Shown in pieces: positions 7,918-16,876 of a DNA stretch of 32,570 nucleotides (within the stretch, counting starts at the first letter, position 1; each line of letters begins with the position of its first letter). The DNA is from CAYJII01 sp964370225. Lineage in GTDB: Bacteria; Bacillota; Clostridia; Oscillospirales; Ruminococcaceae. The stretch is from contig CAYJII010000030.1 of assembly GCA_964370225.1 (NCBI GenBank), forward strand, positions 1 to 32,570, written 5' to 3'. Below the pieces are notes generated by a model. The model was not told the origin of the DNA. It made no database searches and was given only the letters and a program-made list of their open reading frames with translations. The position numbers were made by a program, and so were the translations under genes.

Positions 7918-8607
7918 TTATACTTTTGTGAAAATATAGCCCTCATCGCGCGACCATTCAATTAAAAAACTGTATTTTGATAGCTTTGTACGAAGACGCT
8001 TTATTGTGCTTTTTAGAGCATTTGAGCTTTCTATATAAGGCATTTTCCACACTCTTTCATAGATGTACTCACGGCTGACATAGCTCCCTGTATTTTGCAC
8101 TAATATAAGCAGTGTTGCAAATTCCTTTTGTGTAAGAAGCAAATCCGTATCATCAAATGTAGCGACATTGGCAGTGATATCGAGTTTAAGCTTGTCAGTA
8201 GCTATAAATTCAGGAACCCGCTCAGAACGCCTTAACAACGCCTCTATCCTTGCGAGCAAAACATGAAAATCATATGGCTTGGTCATATAATCATCACTAC
8301 CTTCGCTTAATCCGTTAATTATATCCTCTTGAGAGGCAAGTCCAGTTAAAAGAAGAATTGGAATGCCTGAGATATTGCTCTTGCGCAAATCTTTCATAAA
8401 TTCTAGTCCATTACCGTCGGGTAGCATAATGTCGAGAACAATAAGCTGAGGTGTATTTGCAAGAATACAATCTTTTGCAGCTGAAATAGTAGCAGCAGTG
8501 TCAACAGTATAACCCTCCCAAGTAAGTAAACGTTTGTTTCCACGCAGTATATTTTCATTATCTTCTACTAGTAAAATGCGCTTGGATTTAGATTCATTAT
8601 GTATCAT
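7918..8607 (-). CDS. OmpR/PhoB-family response regulator
   Basis: The start chosen is the ATG ending at 8607, with AAAGGTGA upstream. It gives 229 residues, the normal OmpR-family length, and overlaps the kinase gene end by 11 bp (translational coupling). A longer in-frame start at 8709 would add 34 residues unlike a receiver domain. The receiver domain (1-120) has the acidic pair in LLVEDNE, phosphoacceptor D59 in VLDIMLPDGNG, and the lysine in DYMTKPYDF. The C-terminal winged helix (about 130-227) has the typical YVSREYIYERVWKM and ALKSTIKRLRTKL elements. It acts with the kinase encoded just upstream. Candidate sites are the shared palindromes at 7858-7885 and 9969-9988. Confidence 0.93.
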   Translation of the reverse strand: MIHNESKSKRILLVEDNENILRGNKRLLTWEGYTVDTAATISAAKDCILANTPQLIVLDIMLPDGNGLEFMKDLRKSNISGIPILLLTGLASQEDIINGLSEGSDDYMTKPYDFHVLLARIEALLRRSERVPEFIATDKLKLDITANVATFDDTDLLLTQKEFATLLILVQNTGSYVSREYIYERVWKMPYIESSNALKSTIKRLRTKLSKYSFLIEWSRDEGYIFTKV

Positions 8608-9901
8608 ATACTTCACCTTTACTCTCAAATTGTCCTTGATAAACTGGTAGTGTGAAGGTGATTTTACACCCTTTGTTCTCTTCACTTTCAATCCATATAT
8701 CGCCACCATGGGATTTGATTACAGTCTTACAGAGATATAGTCCAAAGCCAGTGCCACCCAGTGAAACTCCACGCTCAAAAACATTTGGTAAAATGTGAGC
8801 TGGAATCCCAGTGCCGTTATCTATGACTTGTACATTTATCATGCTCTTATTCAAAAATGCATGAATTTTTATGGTATCACCCATAGTATGATGATTTGCA
8901 TTGGTCAGTATGTTAATTATAACTTGCGACATTAAGTCGGTATCACAAAAAACAATTAATTTTTCGCTTTGCTCTAGTATGATGTTGTTATTATTTTTAG
9001 CGAAAACTAGTTTTAGCATTTCGGTAACATTGAGCAGTAACTCAGAAAAATCAGTCTTTTGCCTGTAATCTTTTTCATTTAATGCATTTAATGAGAGCAT
9101 TCCGCCTACTATGCGGCTAAGGCGCATAATCTCTGCCTGTGCATCTGATAATAGCTCGGATATCTCCTCGCTTTCACTGGAAATTTGTGCGTGACTTATC
9201 AGCCCCATTACAGTTTGAATATTCACTGAGATTACGGTTAAAGGAGTGCGCATTTCGTGGGAAGTGTTTGCAAGAAATTCAGACTTGCTCTTGCTAATTT
9301 GCGCTAGTAACAAATTATTTTCATCTAGCTTTGCTCGTTGGGATTTATATAGTTTAACCTGTAGATATGTAGTGACGCCCACTGCCAAAGAAGCGGCTAT
9401 AAAGCAAATCACGATACTAGAAAAATAGTCGAATTCAGTTGTGAATGTGCTGGTTAAATCTAAGTAGAGATAATCTATCACGCATAATGCTGTGTAGATA
9501 ATTAACTCAAATAGTACCATAATAAACATGGTTTTCCCATCAATCATACAAGTGGTAAATACTACAGCAAACACAAAAAAAGCAGTGATGCCACCATGGT
9601 AACCTCCACCAGTGAAAAACATTGCTGAGAAGAACAAGACGAACACAACAAAAATGGTGATAGTATAAGTGATTTTATACCGCTTAGAACGCTGAAGATA
9701 GATTACCATTAAAAGGGTATACACGCCTGATAAAGCTTTGAGTACTGCATCAAGAACTCCTGTTTGCGTTGCAATAGCCTGTATGGTCATAATTATCGAA
9801 ATTCCGATGCCCGCAAAAGAAAACAAATTGAATATTTGCACGCGAAAATCGTTCTCGGGGGCAAAATATTTACTCTGAATCTTATTAATAAAATTTTTCA
9901 T
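8597..9901 (-). CDS. Membrane sensor histidine kinase
   Basis: The start chosen is the ATG ending at 9901 (434 residues), with a GGAAAGTGG ribosome binding site and a plausible leader from the promoter at 9949-9977. The in-frame TTG at 9931 has no binding site. The N terminus (to about residue 185) holds five or six hydrophobic helices with short loops and no large extracellular domain, which suggests sensing in or near the membrane. HisKA follows, with the phosphoacceptor H215 in SHEMRTPL. HATPase_c contains NILTNANHH (N box), DNGTGIP (G1) and GGTGFGLYL (G2). It pairs with the OmpR-type regulator that overlaps its 3' end. The signal is unknown. Confidence 0.92.
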   Translation of the reverse strand: MKNFINKIQSKYFAPENDFRVQIFNLFSFAGIGISIIMTIQAIATQTGVLDAVLKALSGVYTLLMVIYLQRSKRYKITYTITIFVVFVLFFSAMFFTGGGYHGGITAFFVFAVVFTTCMIDGKTMFIMVLFELIIYTALCVIDYLYLDLTSTFTTEFDYFSSIVICFIAASLAVGVTTYLQVKLYKSQRAKLDENNLLLAQISKSKSEFLANTSHEMRTPLTVISVNIQTVMGLISHAQISSESEEISELLSDAQAEIMRLSRIVGGMLSLNALNEKDYRQKTDFSELLLNVTEMLKLVFAKNNNNIILEQSEKLIVFCDTDLMSQVIINILTNANHHTMGDTIKIHAFLNKSMINVQVIDNGTGIPAHILPNVFERGVSLGGTGFGLYLCKTVIKSHGGDIWIESEENKGCKITFTLPVYQGQFESKGEVYDT

Positions 9902-9948
9902 AGTAGCCACTTTCCAAAAATATTTTTCCAATATTATATTATATCATT

Positions 9949-9988
9949 ATTATATAAAAAACCACTTAAAGTGTCAATTTTGACACTT
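9949..9988 (-). promoter_or_regulatory. Two-component operon promoter with palindrome copy 2 covering the -35 box
   Basis: Minus strand: -35 TTGACA (9972-9977), 17-bp spacer, -10 TATAAT (9949-9954), a full consensus match. The -35 hexamer is part of an inverted repeat with 9-bp arms (AAGTGTCAA at 9969-9977 and TTGACACTT at 9980-9988) around TT. Its 18-bp core is identical to copy 1 near the LRR gene. Binding here could block or reposition RNA polymerase, consistent with autoregulation. Confidence 0.75.
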
Positions 9989-10001
9989 GCTATAAGTTGT
10001 G

Positions 10002-10011
10002 NNNNNNNNNN
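10002..10011. other. Short assembly gap (10 N)
   Basis: Ten undetermined bases directly upstream of the two-component promoter region. The join between the regulatory genes and the exopolysaccharide operon depends on this scaffold link. Confidence 0.98.
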
Positions 10012-10031
10012 TGATAAGGGGATTATATAAA

Positions 10032-10066
10032 AAAATCTGCACCAATTGATTGCTCAATGATGCAGA
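10032..10066 (-). terminator. Terminator of the exopolysaccharide operon
   Basis: The stem AATCTGCA/TGCAGATT extends inward through a second short helix (ATTG/CAAT). On the minus strand it is followed by seven Ts. It lies 15 bp beyond the stop of the last glycosyltransferase gene. Confidence 0.88.
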
Positions 10067-10081
10067 TTATATTGCAGTAAT

Positions 10082-11176
10082 TTATTTTTTTAGAAAGTAA
10101 TTTTCCATTCTTTTGCTTTCAATGATAATATCATATCCATTTTCTTTAACGACTTCCCAGTATTTATCACGCTCGGACACATTATTTTTACAGTTGACGA
10201 TAGCATCTTTCCACTGAGCAATGTTTTCATCCTGTATTGGTAAAAACTGTAGCAAATCTGTTACATGCATTTCGTCTGTAACTTTGTCTGAAACTAATTG
10301 TATCAAGCCAGAAGCTTGAGCTTCAATCAGCGCTACAGGCAATCCCTCGTAATGCGAAGGTAAGACAAAAATATCAAATGCATTTAATAGGTCTTGAACA
10401 TCGTCGCGCACCCCTAAAAAGATTACATCTTTATCAATACCCAAATCTTTCGCACTTTGCTTAAGCTCGTCCTCATCAGGCCCACGTCCGATAATTAAGA
10501 GGACAGTATCATCACGCTCACGTAAAACTTCCTTATAAACTTTTAGTAGGTATGGATAATTTTTTTGGTGCGCCAATCGACCGACAATCCCGATAACAAA
10601 TTTGTCATCAATATCGAGTTCTGTGCGCTTTTTCAGACGGATTTCAGGAGAAAATTTAAATAATTTTGTATCGATAGCGTTCGCCATAATGTACGGCTTT
10701 GCTTTTTTCCCCCACATATATACACCTGCATCTTTTCCACAAGCGATAAGCTCCGTTGCATATAGTTTTGCTGCTACTGAAAGAGCCTTGTTATAAAGAG
10801 CTTTAAATTTTGTAACAGTTTCAAATGCAATGTGAGAATGAGCAATTCTCCTTTTAATTTTGTATTTTTTTCCAAAATACATCAGCGGTAAACCGCGTGA
10901 ACCTAAATGAGAATAAACGATATCGTAATTCCCATTTTTAACGATTTTTTCCATCTCTTTTAAAAATGTCTTTTTATCATTTTTAAATCGTGGGATTTTA
11001 TATAATTTGCAGCCCATATCTTTTATTGGCTGTTCGTAAATTCCCACATTATTATAATCGAATATAATGAAATCAAACTGGATTTTACTTTTATCTATAT
11101 TTGTGCAATAATCATACACTAACTTTGCGACTCCGCCACCGTCTAATTCCGATAGCTCCTGAAGAACTCTAAGCAT
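10082..11176 (-). CDS. GT4-family glycosyltransferase (last gene of the exopolysaccharide operon)
   Basis: The preferred start is the ATG ending at 11176 (364 residues, beginning MLRVLQELSELDGGG), with GGGGGA upstream. The longer frame from a TTG at 11221 has no binding site. GT-B fold: an N-terminal acceptor domain, and a C-terminal nucleotide-sugar domain with GIVGRLAHQKNYPYLL, IIGRGPDEDEL and the catalytic EX7E motif in HYEGLPVALIEAQASG. It should transfer a sugar from a nucleotide donor onto the lipid-linked repeat unit at the inner membrane face. The sugar and linkage cannot be read from sequence. Confidence 0.9.
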   Translation of the reverse strand: MLRVLQELSELDGGGVAKLVYDYCTNIDKSKIQFDFIIFDYNNVGIYEQPIKDMGCKLYKIPRFKNDKKTFLKEMEKIVKNGNYDIVYSHLGSRGLPLMYFGKKYKIKRRIAHSHIAFETVTKFKALYNKALSVAAKLYATELIACGKDAGVYMWGKKAKPYIMANAIDTKLFKFSPEIRLKKRTELDIDDKFVIGIVGRLAHQKNYPYLLKVYKEVLRERDDTVLLIIGRGPDEDELKQSAKDLGIDKDVIFLGVRDDVQDLLNAFDIFVLPSHYEGLPVALIEAQASGLIQLVSDKVTDEMHVTDLLQFLPIQDENIAQWKDAIVNCKNNVSERDKYWEVVKENGYDIIIESKRMENYFLKK

Positions 11177-11224
11177 CTTATTCCCCCAAACTAATTGTGA
11201 TATCGTATTAAGCAAATACAAAAA

Positions 11225-12379
11225 TTATAGCTGTTTCATCAATTTGTGCATGTTATCGATAAAATGAGATGGCATAAAGTTTTCAGCTACTCGTTTTTTT
11301 GCGTTGATACCGTATGAATTTCTTAAATCTGGATTTTGCGCTAGGCGTCTCAGTGCGTCTGCATAAGCAGTAACATCTCGGTTAGCTACTTCTAGTCCAG
11401 TATTGTCGTGTAAACTTACGTAGTTGACACCGCTACCATCAATTGTAAAGGTGACAGCAGGCTTTTCAAAGTACATACCCTCAGCAAGCGCAATACCAAA
11501 AGCTTCGTTTTTGGTGATAGACGAGAAACACAGGATATCACAAGCTAGATAATAAGCCACTAAATCGTCATCGCTCACCCTGCCTAAAAACTCAATATTA
11601 TCGCATCCATGAGCTTCTGCCTTAAGGCTATCAGTCAGTGGACCTGTACCAGCAATTAATATTTTAAAATTTTCGTCTAAAAGTTTTGCGGATTTAATTA
11701 AATATGTAAAACCTTTGTACTCAACATGTCTACCTACTGCTAAGCCAATGCATTTACCTTTGTATTTTTCGCGGATTTTTTGCGCAGTCGCTTCAATACT
11801 AGGAGTTACTGCAACCCTATCATCGCTAATTGCGTTAGGAATTACTATACATTTCTCTTTAAAATTTTGGAGGTATGGACTACCCTCAATATAATTAGGG
11901 CTTGTAGCGATTACAATATCCGCGCGTTTTAACATTTTCACCATTTGTAGATGAAAGAGTTTACTTAATACTTTTTGTTTTGTAATGTCTAGATGCCAGT
12001 ATAAAACAAATTTTATATCAGAAGGAAGTAATGGAAGCATAATAGAAGCTACAAAAGGGTTGGGATGGTGGAACATAACAACATCAGGCTTAAAGTCTTC
12101 TATAATTTTTTTAAGTTCGTTTTTATATGTAAGAGAAAGAGATTGCGAGGCAAGTTTCGCCATACATCCACAGCGAATAACTTCGACATCATCCACAGTA
12201 TCGTGGACTGTATCCTTGCTAGAACAGGTGTAGTTGCCGTCTTTTGCATCGGCGTTAAAGCATATAATTTTATGTTCGAACTCCTCTTCATTGAGTGCGC
12301 CTACGATATCTCTTGCGACTTGCTCGGTGCCACCCATGAATGGATAATAATATTTTGATATTTGCAAAATTTTCTTCAT
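11225..12379 (-). CDS. GT4-family glycosyltransferase
   Basis: 384 residues. The N-terminal domain begins MKKILQISKYYYPFMGGTEQ, the common GGxE start of GT4 retaining enzymes. The C-terminal domain has GLAVGRHVEYKGFTYLIKSA, ILIAGTGPL, and the EX7E motif in KNEAFGIALAEGM. A ribosome binding site (AAAGGATGG) precedes the ATG. Given the ManC-like enzyme encoded just upstream, GDP-mannose is a plausible donor for this or a neighbouring transferase, but that is inference only. It is co-transcribed with its neighbours. Confidence 0.9.
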   Translation of the reverse strand: MKKILQISKYYYPFMGGTEQVARDIVGALNEEEFEHKIICFNADAKDGNYTCSSKDTVHDTVDDVEVIRCGCMAKLASQSLSLTYKNELKKIIEDFKPDVVMFHHPNPFVASIMLPLLPSDIKFVLYWHLDITKQKVLSKLFHLQMVKMLKRADIVIATSPNYIEGSPYLQNFKEKCIVIPNAISDDRVAVTPSIEATAQKIREKYKGKCIGLAVGRHVEYKGFTYLIKSAKLLDENFKILIAGTGPLTDSLKAEAHGCDNIEFLGRVSDDDLVAYYLACDILCFSSITKNEAFGIALAEGMYFEKPAVTFTIDGSGVNYVSLHDNTGLEVANRDVTAYADALRRLAQNPDLRNSYGINAKKRVAENFMPSHFIDNMHKLMKQL

Positions 12380-12427
12380 TTGAAGACCATCCTTTCTCTA
12401 ATTGACTAATGCTTTGCTTAGATTACT

Positions 12428-13708
12428 TTAATTGCTTGTCTCAATTTGCACTTCGATAATTTCCATATCGGTATCGGCAAAAAGCGTATGCTCGCTACCA
12501 GATGTAAACTTAACAGCATCACCAGCGCTAATATTTCTTTGTATCCCTTCGTTAAGCAATCTGCCGTTCCCAGATACGATGCTTAGCAGTTTGTCGCGAT
12601 TGCTATTACTATCATTTGTGAAACAACTGCCCTTGTTTACCCTAAGCTTTAGTGTCATTGCGTTATCTTTTAAATCGAGAACAGTGTATGTACCCCAAGA
12701 TTTTTCTGCAAATCGCACAGTGTCGCCTAGCTGCTCAACATAGGATTTGATATCGCCACTACTTTCTTTGTCTGCAACCAGTATCCCATCAGCACTTGCA
12801 GCGACAACTAAATCTTTGCAAGACATGCAGATTAATGGAACATCTAGCTCGTTAATGATTTTTACATTTTTGCAGTTTTCATCTAAAATAACATTTCCTA
12901 TGGTATCTTCGCTGATGACTTCGGTCAATGTGTTCCATGTTCCGATGTCTTTCCAATCACCTTTGTAGCGCACTACTTGAATATCTTCCTCTTTCTCGAC
13001 TACTGCATAATCAAAGCTAATTTTATTAACCTCGCTAAATTTGCCGTAAAGGTCATTGTAGTCAGAAAATTCAATTAATTCATGGGCTTTTTCCATTAAA
13101 TAGCTTAGTTTAAATGAAAACACTCCCGCATTCCAAAGCGCTCCTTGCTTTATGTATTCTCCCGCAACTTCAACATTTGGTTTTTCTTTAAACTCTCTTA
13201 CTGAGCTTACAGTGTCAGTGCTTTTAGGAATAATATATCCGTATTTATCGCTAGGGTAGGTGGGCTCAATGCCTATTAAAGTTAAGTTTGAATTATTGTC
13301 TTCAACATAAGATTGCATTTTGCCGACAAGTTCGTAGTAGGTATCGTCTACAAAAAAATCTACAGGACAAATTGTAACTACTTCGTCCAACCCAATACCA
13401 ATATTATCGTGCAAATAAGCGCATGCTAGTGCGATTGCAGGAAAGGTATCACGCCTGTCAGGTTCAATACTAATTGAAACTTTATCGCCTAACTGATTTT
13501 TGATAGCACTTACTTGTGTTTTGCTAGTAGCTATCGTGATATTAGAGTTTTCTTCTACTGAAACAATTTGGCGATATACTCTTTGTAACATAGAGTCATA
13601 ACTGCCATCCTCAGTTTTAAATAATTTAATAAATTGCTTGCTTCTTATGTCGTTTGAAAGTGGCCATAAACGCTTTCCGCTACCACCGGACAATAGTATA
13701 ATATTCAT
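12428..13708 (-). CDS. manC: Mannose-1-phosphate guanylyltransferase, ManC-like, with degenerate isomerase cupin
   Basis: 426 residues. The nucleotidyltransferase domain (1-260) is well conserved: LSGGSGKRLWPLS at residues 6-18, IEPDRRDTFPAIALA, FKEKP, LWNAGVF, and GDWKDIGTW. It makes GDP-mannose from mannose-1-phosphate and GTP. A left-handed beta-helix-like linker follows, then a C-terminal cupin (about 330-426) corresponding to the phosphomannose isomerase half of bifunctional ManC. There the usual Q-H-H-H-R-x-E-H metal site is replaced by NDSNSNRDK (365-373). Only a later histidine (H407) remains, so isomerase activity is doubtful. Ribosome binding site AAGGGGAG. No phosphomannomutase, GDP-mannose dehydratase or fucose synthase is in the window. 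Confidence 0.9.
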   Translation of the reverse strand: MNIILLSGGSGKRLWPLSNDIRSKQFIKLFKTEDGSYDSMLQRVYRQIVSVEENSNITIATSKTQVSAIKNQLGDKVSISIEPDRRDTFPAIALACAYLHDNIGIGLDEVVTICPVDFFVDDTYYELVGKMQSYVEDNNSNLTLIGIEPTYPSDKYGYIIPKSTDTVSSVREFKEKPNVEVAGEYIKQGALWNAGVFSFKLSYLMEKAHELIEFSDYNDLYGKFSEVNKISFDYAVVEKEEDIQVVRYKGDWKDIGTWNTLTEVISEDTIGNVILDENCKNVKIINELDVPLICMSCKDLVVAASADGILVADKESSGDIKSYVEQLGDTVRFAEKSWGTYTVLDLKDNAMTLKLRVNKGSCFTNDSNSNRDKLLSIVSGNGRLLNEGIQRNISAGDAVKFTSGSEHTLFADTDMEIIEVQIETSN

Positions 13709-13736
13709 TAAACTCTCCCCTTAAATTAAGCGATAA

Positions 13737-14708
13737 TTATTTTTTGCCTAAATTCTTTTTCTCTTTAAGATTATATAAAACACCAAATCCTAAATATGTT
13801 ATTGCAATAGCGATTTTTGTGCCACGTTTTGCTCGAGAATCTCGCAATACAGTTTTTCTATGTTTTTTTATATTTTTCTCTATTCTTTTGCGGAGCTCAG
13901 CAAATTCCGCATCTCGCGGAATTTGCAGGTAAATGTGGAAGTTTGCACGCATCAACCTAGAGATAGCAGCAGATTTTAAATGTGGAAAATTTTCCTCTAT
14001 ATAAGCGAGTAGTTCATCGCAAACATCAACTAAATCCATTTTTCCCTTTGAAAAGGTAGTTAAAGTTGTTCCTTGACCGCGCAATAAATAGTGATATGTA
14101 GGATGATCCCTAAATGTTACTTTATTCGCTCTTGAGAAGATTTTATAGATAATGGCTAAGTCTTCATATAAATTCCCTTTTGGAAAACGTATCCCGTCAA
14201 ATAGTGGAGCTCGGAACATCTTACACCACATGGAAGCGTTTATTTCCTCTTGATACAATAGCTTTTCAAGAGCCATATCACGAGTCCAATGCTGCATGTC
14301 TACGGGTTTTGTGATATTAAAGTCAGGTGTATCACCTTCTTCTACATCTTGCCAACTGCAACATGAGATATCAGCATCATTATTAATCATATCTTCGTAT
14401 AAAGACTCGACATAATCGGGGGACACAATATCATCTCCGTCAACAAAAGTGATAATAGAGCCGCTAGCAACATCAAGTGCGTCGTTGCGCGCCATAGCAG
14501 CTCCACCATTTACACGGTGGATAACATATATCCTTGAATCTTTTAAAGCGGCAGCATCGCAGATTTCACCTGAGTTATCAGTAGAGCCGTCGTTTACTAA
14601 TAGAATTTCTATAGACTGATATGTTTGTGATAGCAGACTATCAATACAAGCTGATAAATATTTCTCTAAATTGTATATCGGTACAATAATGCTTATTGTT
14701 GGATTCAA
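13737..14708 (-). CDS. GT2-family glycosyltransferase
   Basis: 323 residues. GT-A fold signature: SIIVPIYNLEKYLSACIDSL at the N terminus, D40 in LLVNDGSTDNS, and the metal-binding D90-G-D-D in TFVDGDD. It is of the EpsH/WaaV-like class that adds single sugars in capsule and exopolysaccharide synthesis. The C-terminal 50 residues are basic, with a short hydrophobic stretch that may touch the membrane. The start is TTG at 14708, with AGGAG nine bases upstream. It lies between the hydrolase and the ManC-like gene in the same operon. Confidence 0.9.
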   Translation of the reverse strand: MNPTISIIVPIYNLEKYLSACIDSLLSQTYQSIEILLVNDGSTDNSGEICDAAALKDSRIYVIHRVNGGAAMARNDALDVASGSIITFVDGDDIVSPDYVESLYEDMINNDADISCCSWQDVEEGDTPDFNITKPVDMQHWTRDMALEKLLYQEEINASMWCKMFRAPLFDGIRFPKGNLYEDLAIIYKIFSRANKVTFRDHPTYHYLLRGQGTTLTTFSKGKMDLVDVCDELLAYIEENFPHLKSAAISRLMRANFHIYLQIPRDAEFAELRKRIEKNIKKHRKTVLRDSRAKRGTKIAIAITYLGFGVLYNLKEKKNLGKK

Positions 14709-14786
14709 AATTGTTCACTCCTATTTTTTATCAGTAATAATATCACTAATGCTTTTTGTAAGTTTTATTTTATCAGAATGGTATCT

Positions 14787-15818
14787 TTATAGCAAAGACA
14801 ATATCTTATCGTGTAGTGCCAGTACCACATCGTCTGTGATATTGTGCCCCAAATTTTCAACTAAATGATACTCAACAGTATCAGGATACGTATCATACAT
14901 GTCAATATAAAACTTCTCTGCACCTTCATGAGTAACGATTTCATCTTCTTCGCCTAAAATCATATAATAGTTTGTGTCGTCACCATTTTCAATCAATGCA
15001 TCATATGGTGAGTTTTCAGTAAGAAATGTGTCGATTTCACTAATCGTAAAATGTTCTTCATTAAAATCTATTAAAGCCTTATTCTCATAAGTAGAATAAG
15101 TGATGCCTACTCCAATCATATCTTCCCAATATGGAGAGGAGCAGATTGTCATAATGTTTTGTGGGGTTCTCTCGCCATTGGCACCGTAATGGTAACTAGC
15201 AAACCCACCCATGGAAAATCCACATAGTGTAATGTTTGACAGGTCGCAGTTTTCGTTATCCTCGTAGTAATCAAAAATTACATCAAGCTCCTCAGATGTT
15301 TGAGCAGCGATTTCGAATACTGATAAAGGGTCAGTTTCATTGCGTTCACCATGCGCATATGCATCAAGTGAGATAACAAAAAAACCATCTTTTGCGACTG
15401 TAGTAGCAAGCATTTCAAAGCTTTCTTTATTTGATGTTACACCGTGTAAAAAGACTATTACTGGTTTTTTTTCATTTGTTGTGTTGTTGTATTCTATTAC
15501 AGATATATCGTCAACCCAACCTGTTCTTGTAATTAAATCATCTGTTGAATTTACTACTTGCATACCGGTAGTTTTATTGTCATTATCAAGTGTGCTATCT
15601 GAACCTGACTGTGAGTTTTGCGAAACATCAGCTGCGGATGAGCTCATTTCAGATGTCTGCCAAATGAATACTAATACAACTAACACGCTTACTAGCAGTA
15701 TTGATAGTATAATAATTGCGGTTAATATCCTTGCGGGGTTACTAAAAAAGTCCTTTGAGATATCTTTTTTGTTATTAACATGGTGAAAAGTTCGTTTGTC
15801 TTTGCCGAAATGCTTCAT
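14787..15818 (-). CDS. Membrane-anchored alpha/beta hydrolase
   Basis: 343 residues. A cytoplasmic basic tail, one transmembrane helix (about 31-53) and a Ser/Asp/Asn-rich spacer (to about 85) lead to an extracellular alpha/beta hydrolase domain. The catalytic triad is visible: S202 in GFSMGG, D292 in LGEEDEIV and H325 in LGHNI; the oxyanion strand is VIVFLHG. The start codon overlaps the stop of the upstream acyltransferase (ATGA), so the two are translationally coupled. By context it may be an esterase acting on acyl groups of the polysaccharide outside the cell. The fold is clear, the substrate is not. Peptidase or lipase activity cannot be excluded. Confidence 0.85.
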   Translation of the reverse strand: MKHFGKDKRTFHHVNNKKDISKDFFSNPARILTAIIILSILLVSVLVVLVFIWQTSEMSSSAADVSQNSQSGSDSTLDNDNKTTGMQVVNSTDDLITRTGWVDDISVIEYNNTTNEKKPVIVFLHGVTSNKESFEMLATTVAKDGFFVISLDAYAHGERNETDPLSVFEIAAQTSEELDVIFDYYEDNENCDLSNITLCGFSMGGFASYHYGANGERTPQNIMTICSSPYWEDMIGVGITYSTYENKALIDFNEEHFTISEIDTFLTENSPYDALIENGDDTNYYMILGEEDEIVTHEGAEKFYIDMYDTYPDTVEYHLVENLGHNITDDVVLALHDKILSLL

Positions 15819-16876
15819 TTCTTTTTGCCTCCAAATCCTAGTAAATATCTAAAAATATTGTTATCAAACCTATTGCAAATATATGCTAGTACTAAGCAAG
15901 TCAAAAGTGTAGATAACGTTAATAATATACTTCCAATGTTTAAGTTTAAAAACTCAAATACTTTATTAAATCCAAGTAATATCAGTGGATGTATATAATA
16001 TACAAATGCTGCGGTTTTACGTGAGTATGCGCCAAACTTGTCAAATTTTGTCATAGGACGGTCAAGACAGAAAAGCACGAGAGAAAGCGAATACAAGTAC
16101 ATTGAAAAGAATACTTTTGGGTTGTCGATTGAGTTCATCACAAGCACTAAGTACATCGCCTCTATTAGATGCAAAATACTTGCAATAATGAAAAAGATTA
16201 ATGACATTTTTGGAGTAATAATCTTTTTCACTTTGATTAATAGGATTAAATAGCCAGCAGAAAAACTGGAAAATCCTATACCAAAAATAAGTACTAATGT
16301 ATCTATTTCAGAAAATTTAATCAAATCAGAAATAATAGGAATATTCTGTCCGATAAAACTATATGCGGTGATAAATGCGGATATAATATTTAGCACGATG
16401 GATATTATCGAGAAAATTAATAGTCCCTTTTCTTTAAAAAATCGGTATACAAAAGTCACAGCAATGAGTGAATAAATAAGTGCTACGATATACCATAGAT
16501 GATAAAAGCTACCATCGAAGAAAAAATACTTTACTCGCTGGATTAAAAATACATCAATAGGAGTTTTGTCAATAATGACTGAAGTTACAAAGCTTATACT
16601 ATAGTAAATTAAGCTCCATAGCAGATATGTTTTAAACAGGGTTAAAAGCCATTGTTTAAAATTTGCTTTATTAGCGATTAAATCTGAAATGTAGAAATAT
16701 CCAGAAACCATAAGGAAAAATACGACGATAAACCTTACTAAATATCGTGGGATAAGATTGTATAAATCCATATTTATATCAATAAAAATATCTGCATGAC
16801 AAGCAACGATGAAAATTGCCAAAAGTAGCCTACATATATCTATTGAATGATTGCGTGCGGGAATAGCTTTATTCAC
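15815..16876 (-). CDS. Acyltransferase-3 family membrane protein (paralogue B)
   Basis: 353 residues with about ten transmembrane helices. The family signatures are the N-terminal RNHSIDICRLLLAIFIVACH segment (active-site-type histidine in the first helix) and SFYHLWYIVALIYS in the middle. Such proteins move acetyl or similar acyl groups across the membrane onto polysaccharides. The start is GTG directly after the stop of the paralogue upstream (TAAGTG), with AAGGAGGGG as binding site. It is clearly related to that neighbour along its length, so the pair arose by duplication. Confidence 0.88.
   Translation of the reverse strand: MNKAIPARNHSIDICRLLLAIFIVACHADIFIDINMDLYNLIPRYLVRFIVVFFLMVSGYFYISDLIANKANFKQWLLTLFKTYLLWSLIYYSISFVTSVIIDKTPIDVFLIQRVKYFFFDGSFYHLWYIVALIYSLIAVTFVYRFFKEKGLLIFSIISIVLNIISAFITAYSFIGQNIPIISDLIKFSEIDTLVLIFGIGFSSFSAGYLILLIKVKKIITPKMSLIFFIIASILHLIEAMYLVLVMNSIDNPKVFFSMYLYSLSLVLFCLDRPMTKFDKFGAYSRKTAAFVYYIHPLILLGFNKVFEFLNLNIGSILLTLSTLLTCLVLAYICNRFDNNIFRYLLGFGGKKK

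Noticed and set aside
8608..8709. Longer N terminus for the OmpR-type regulator
   Set aside because: The 34 extra residues lie wholly inside the kinase gene and do not resemble a receiver domain. The ATG at 8607 has a proper ribosome binding site and gives the normal family length.
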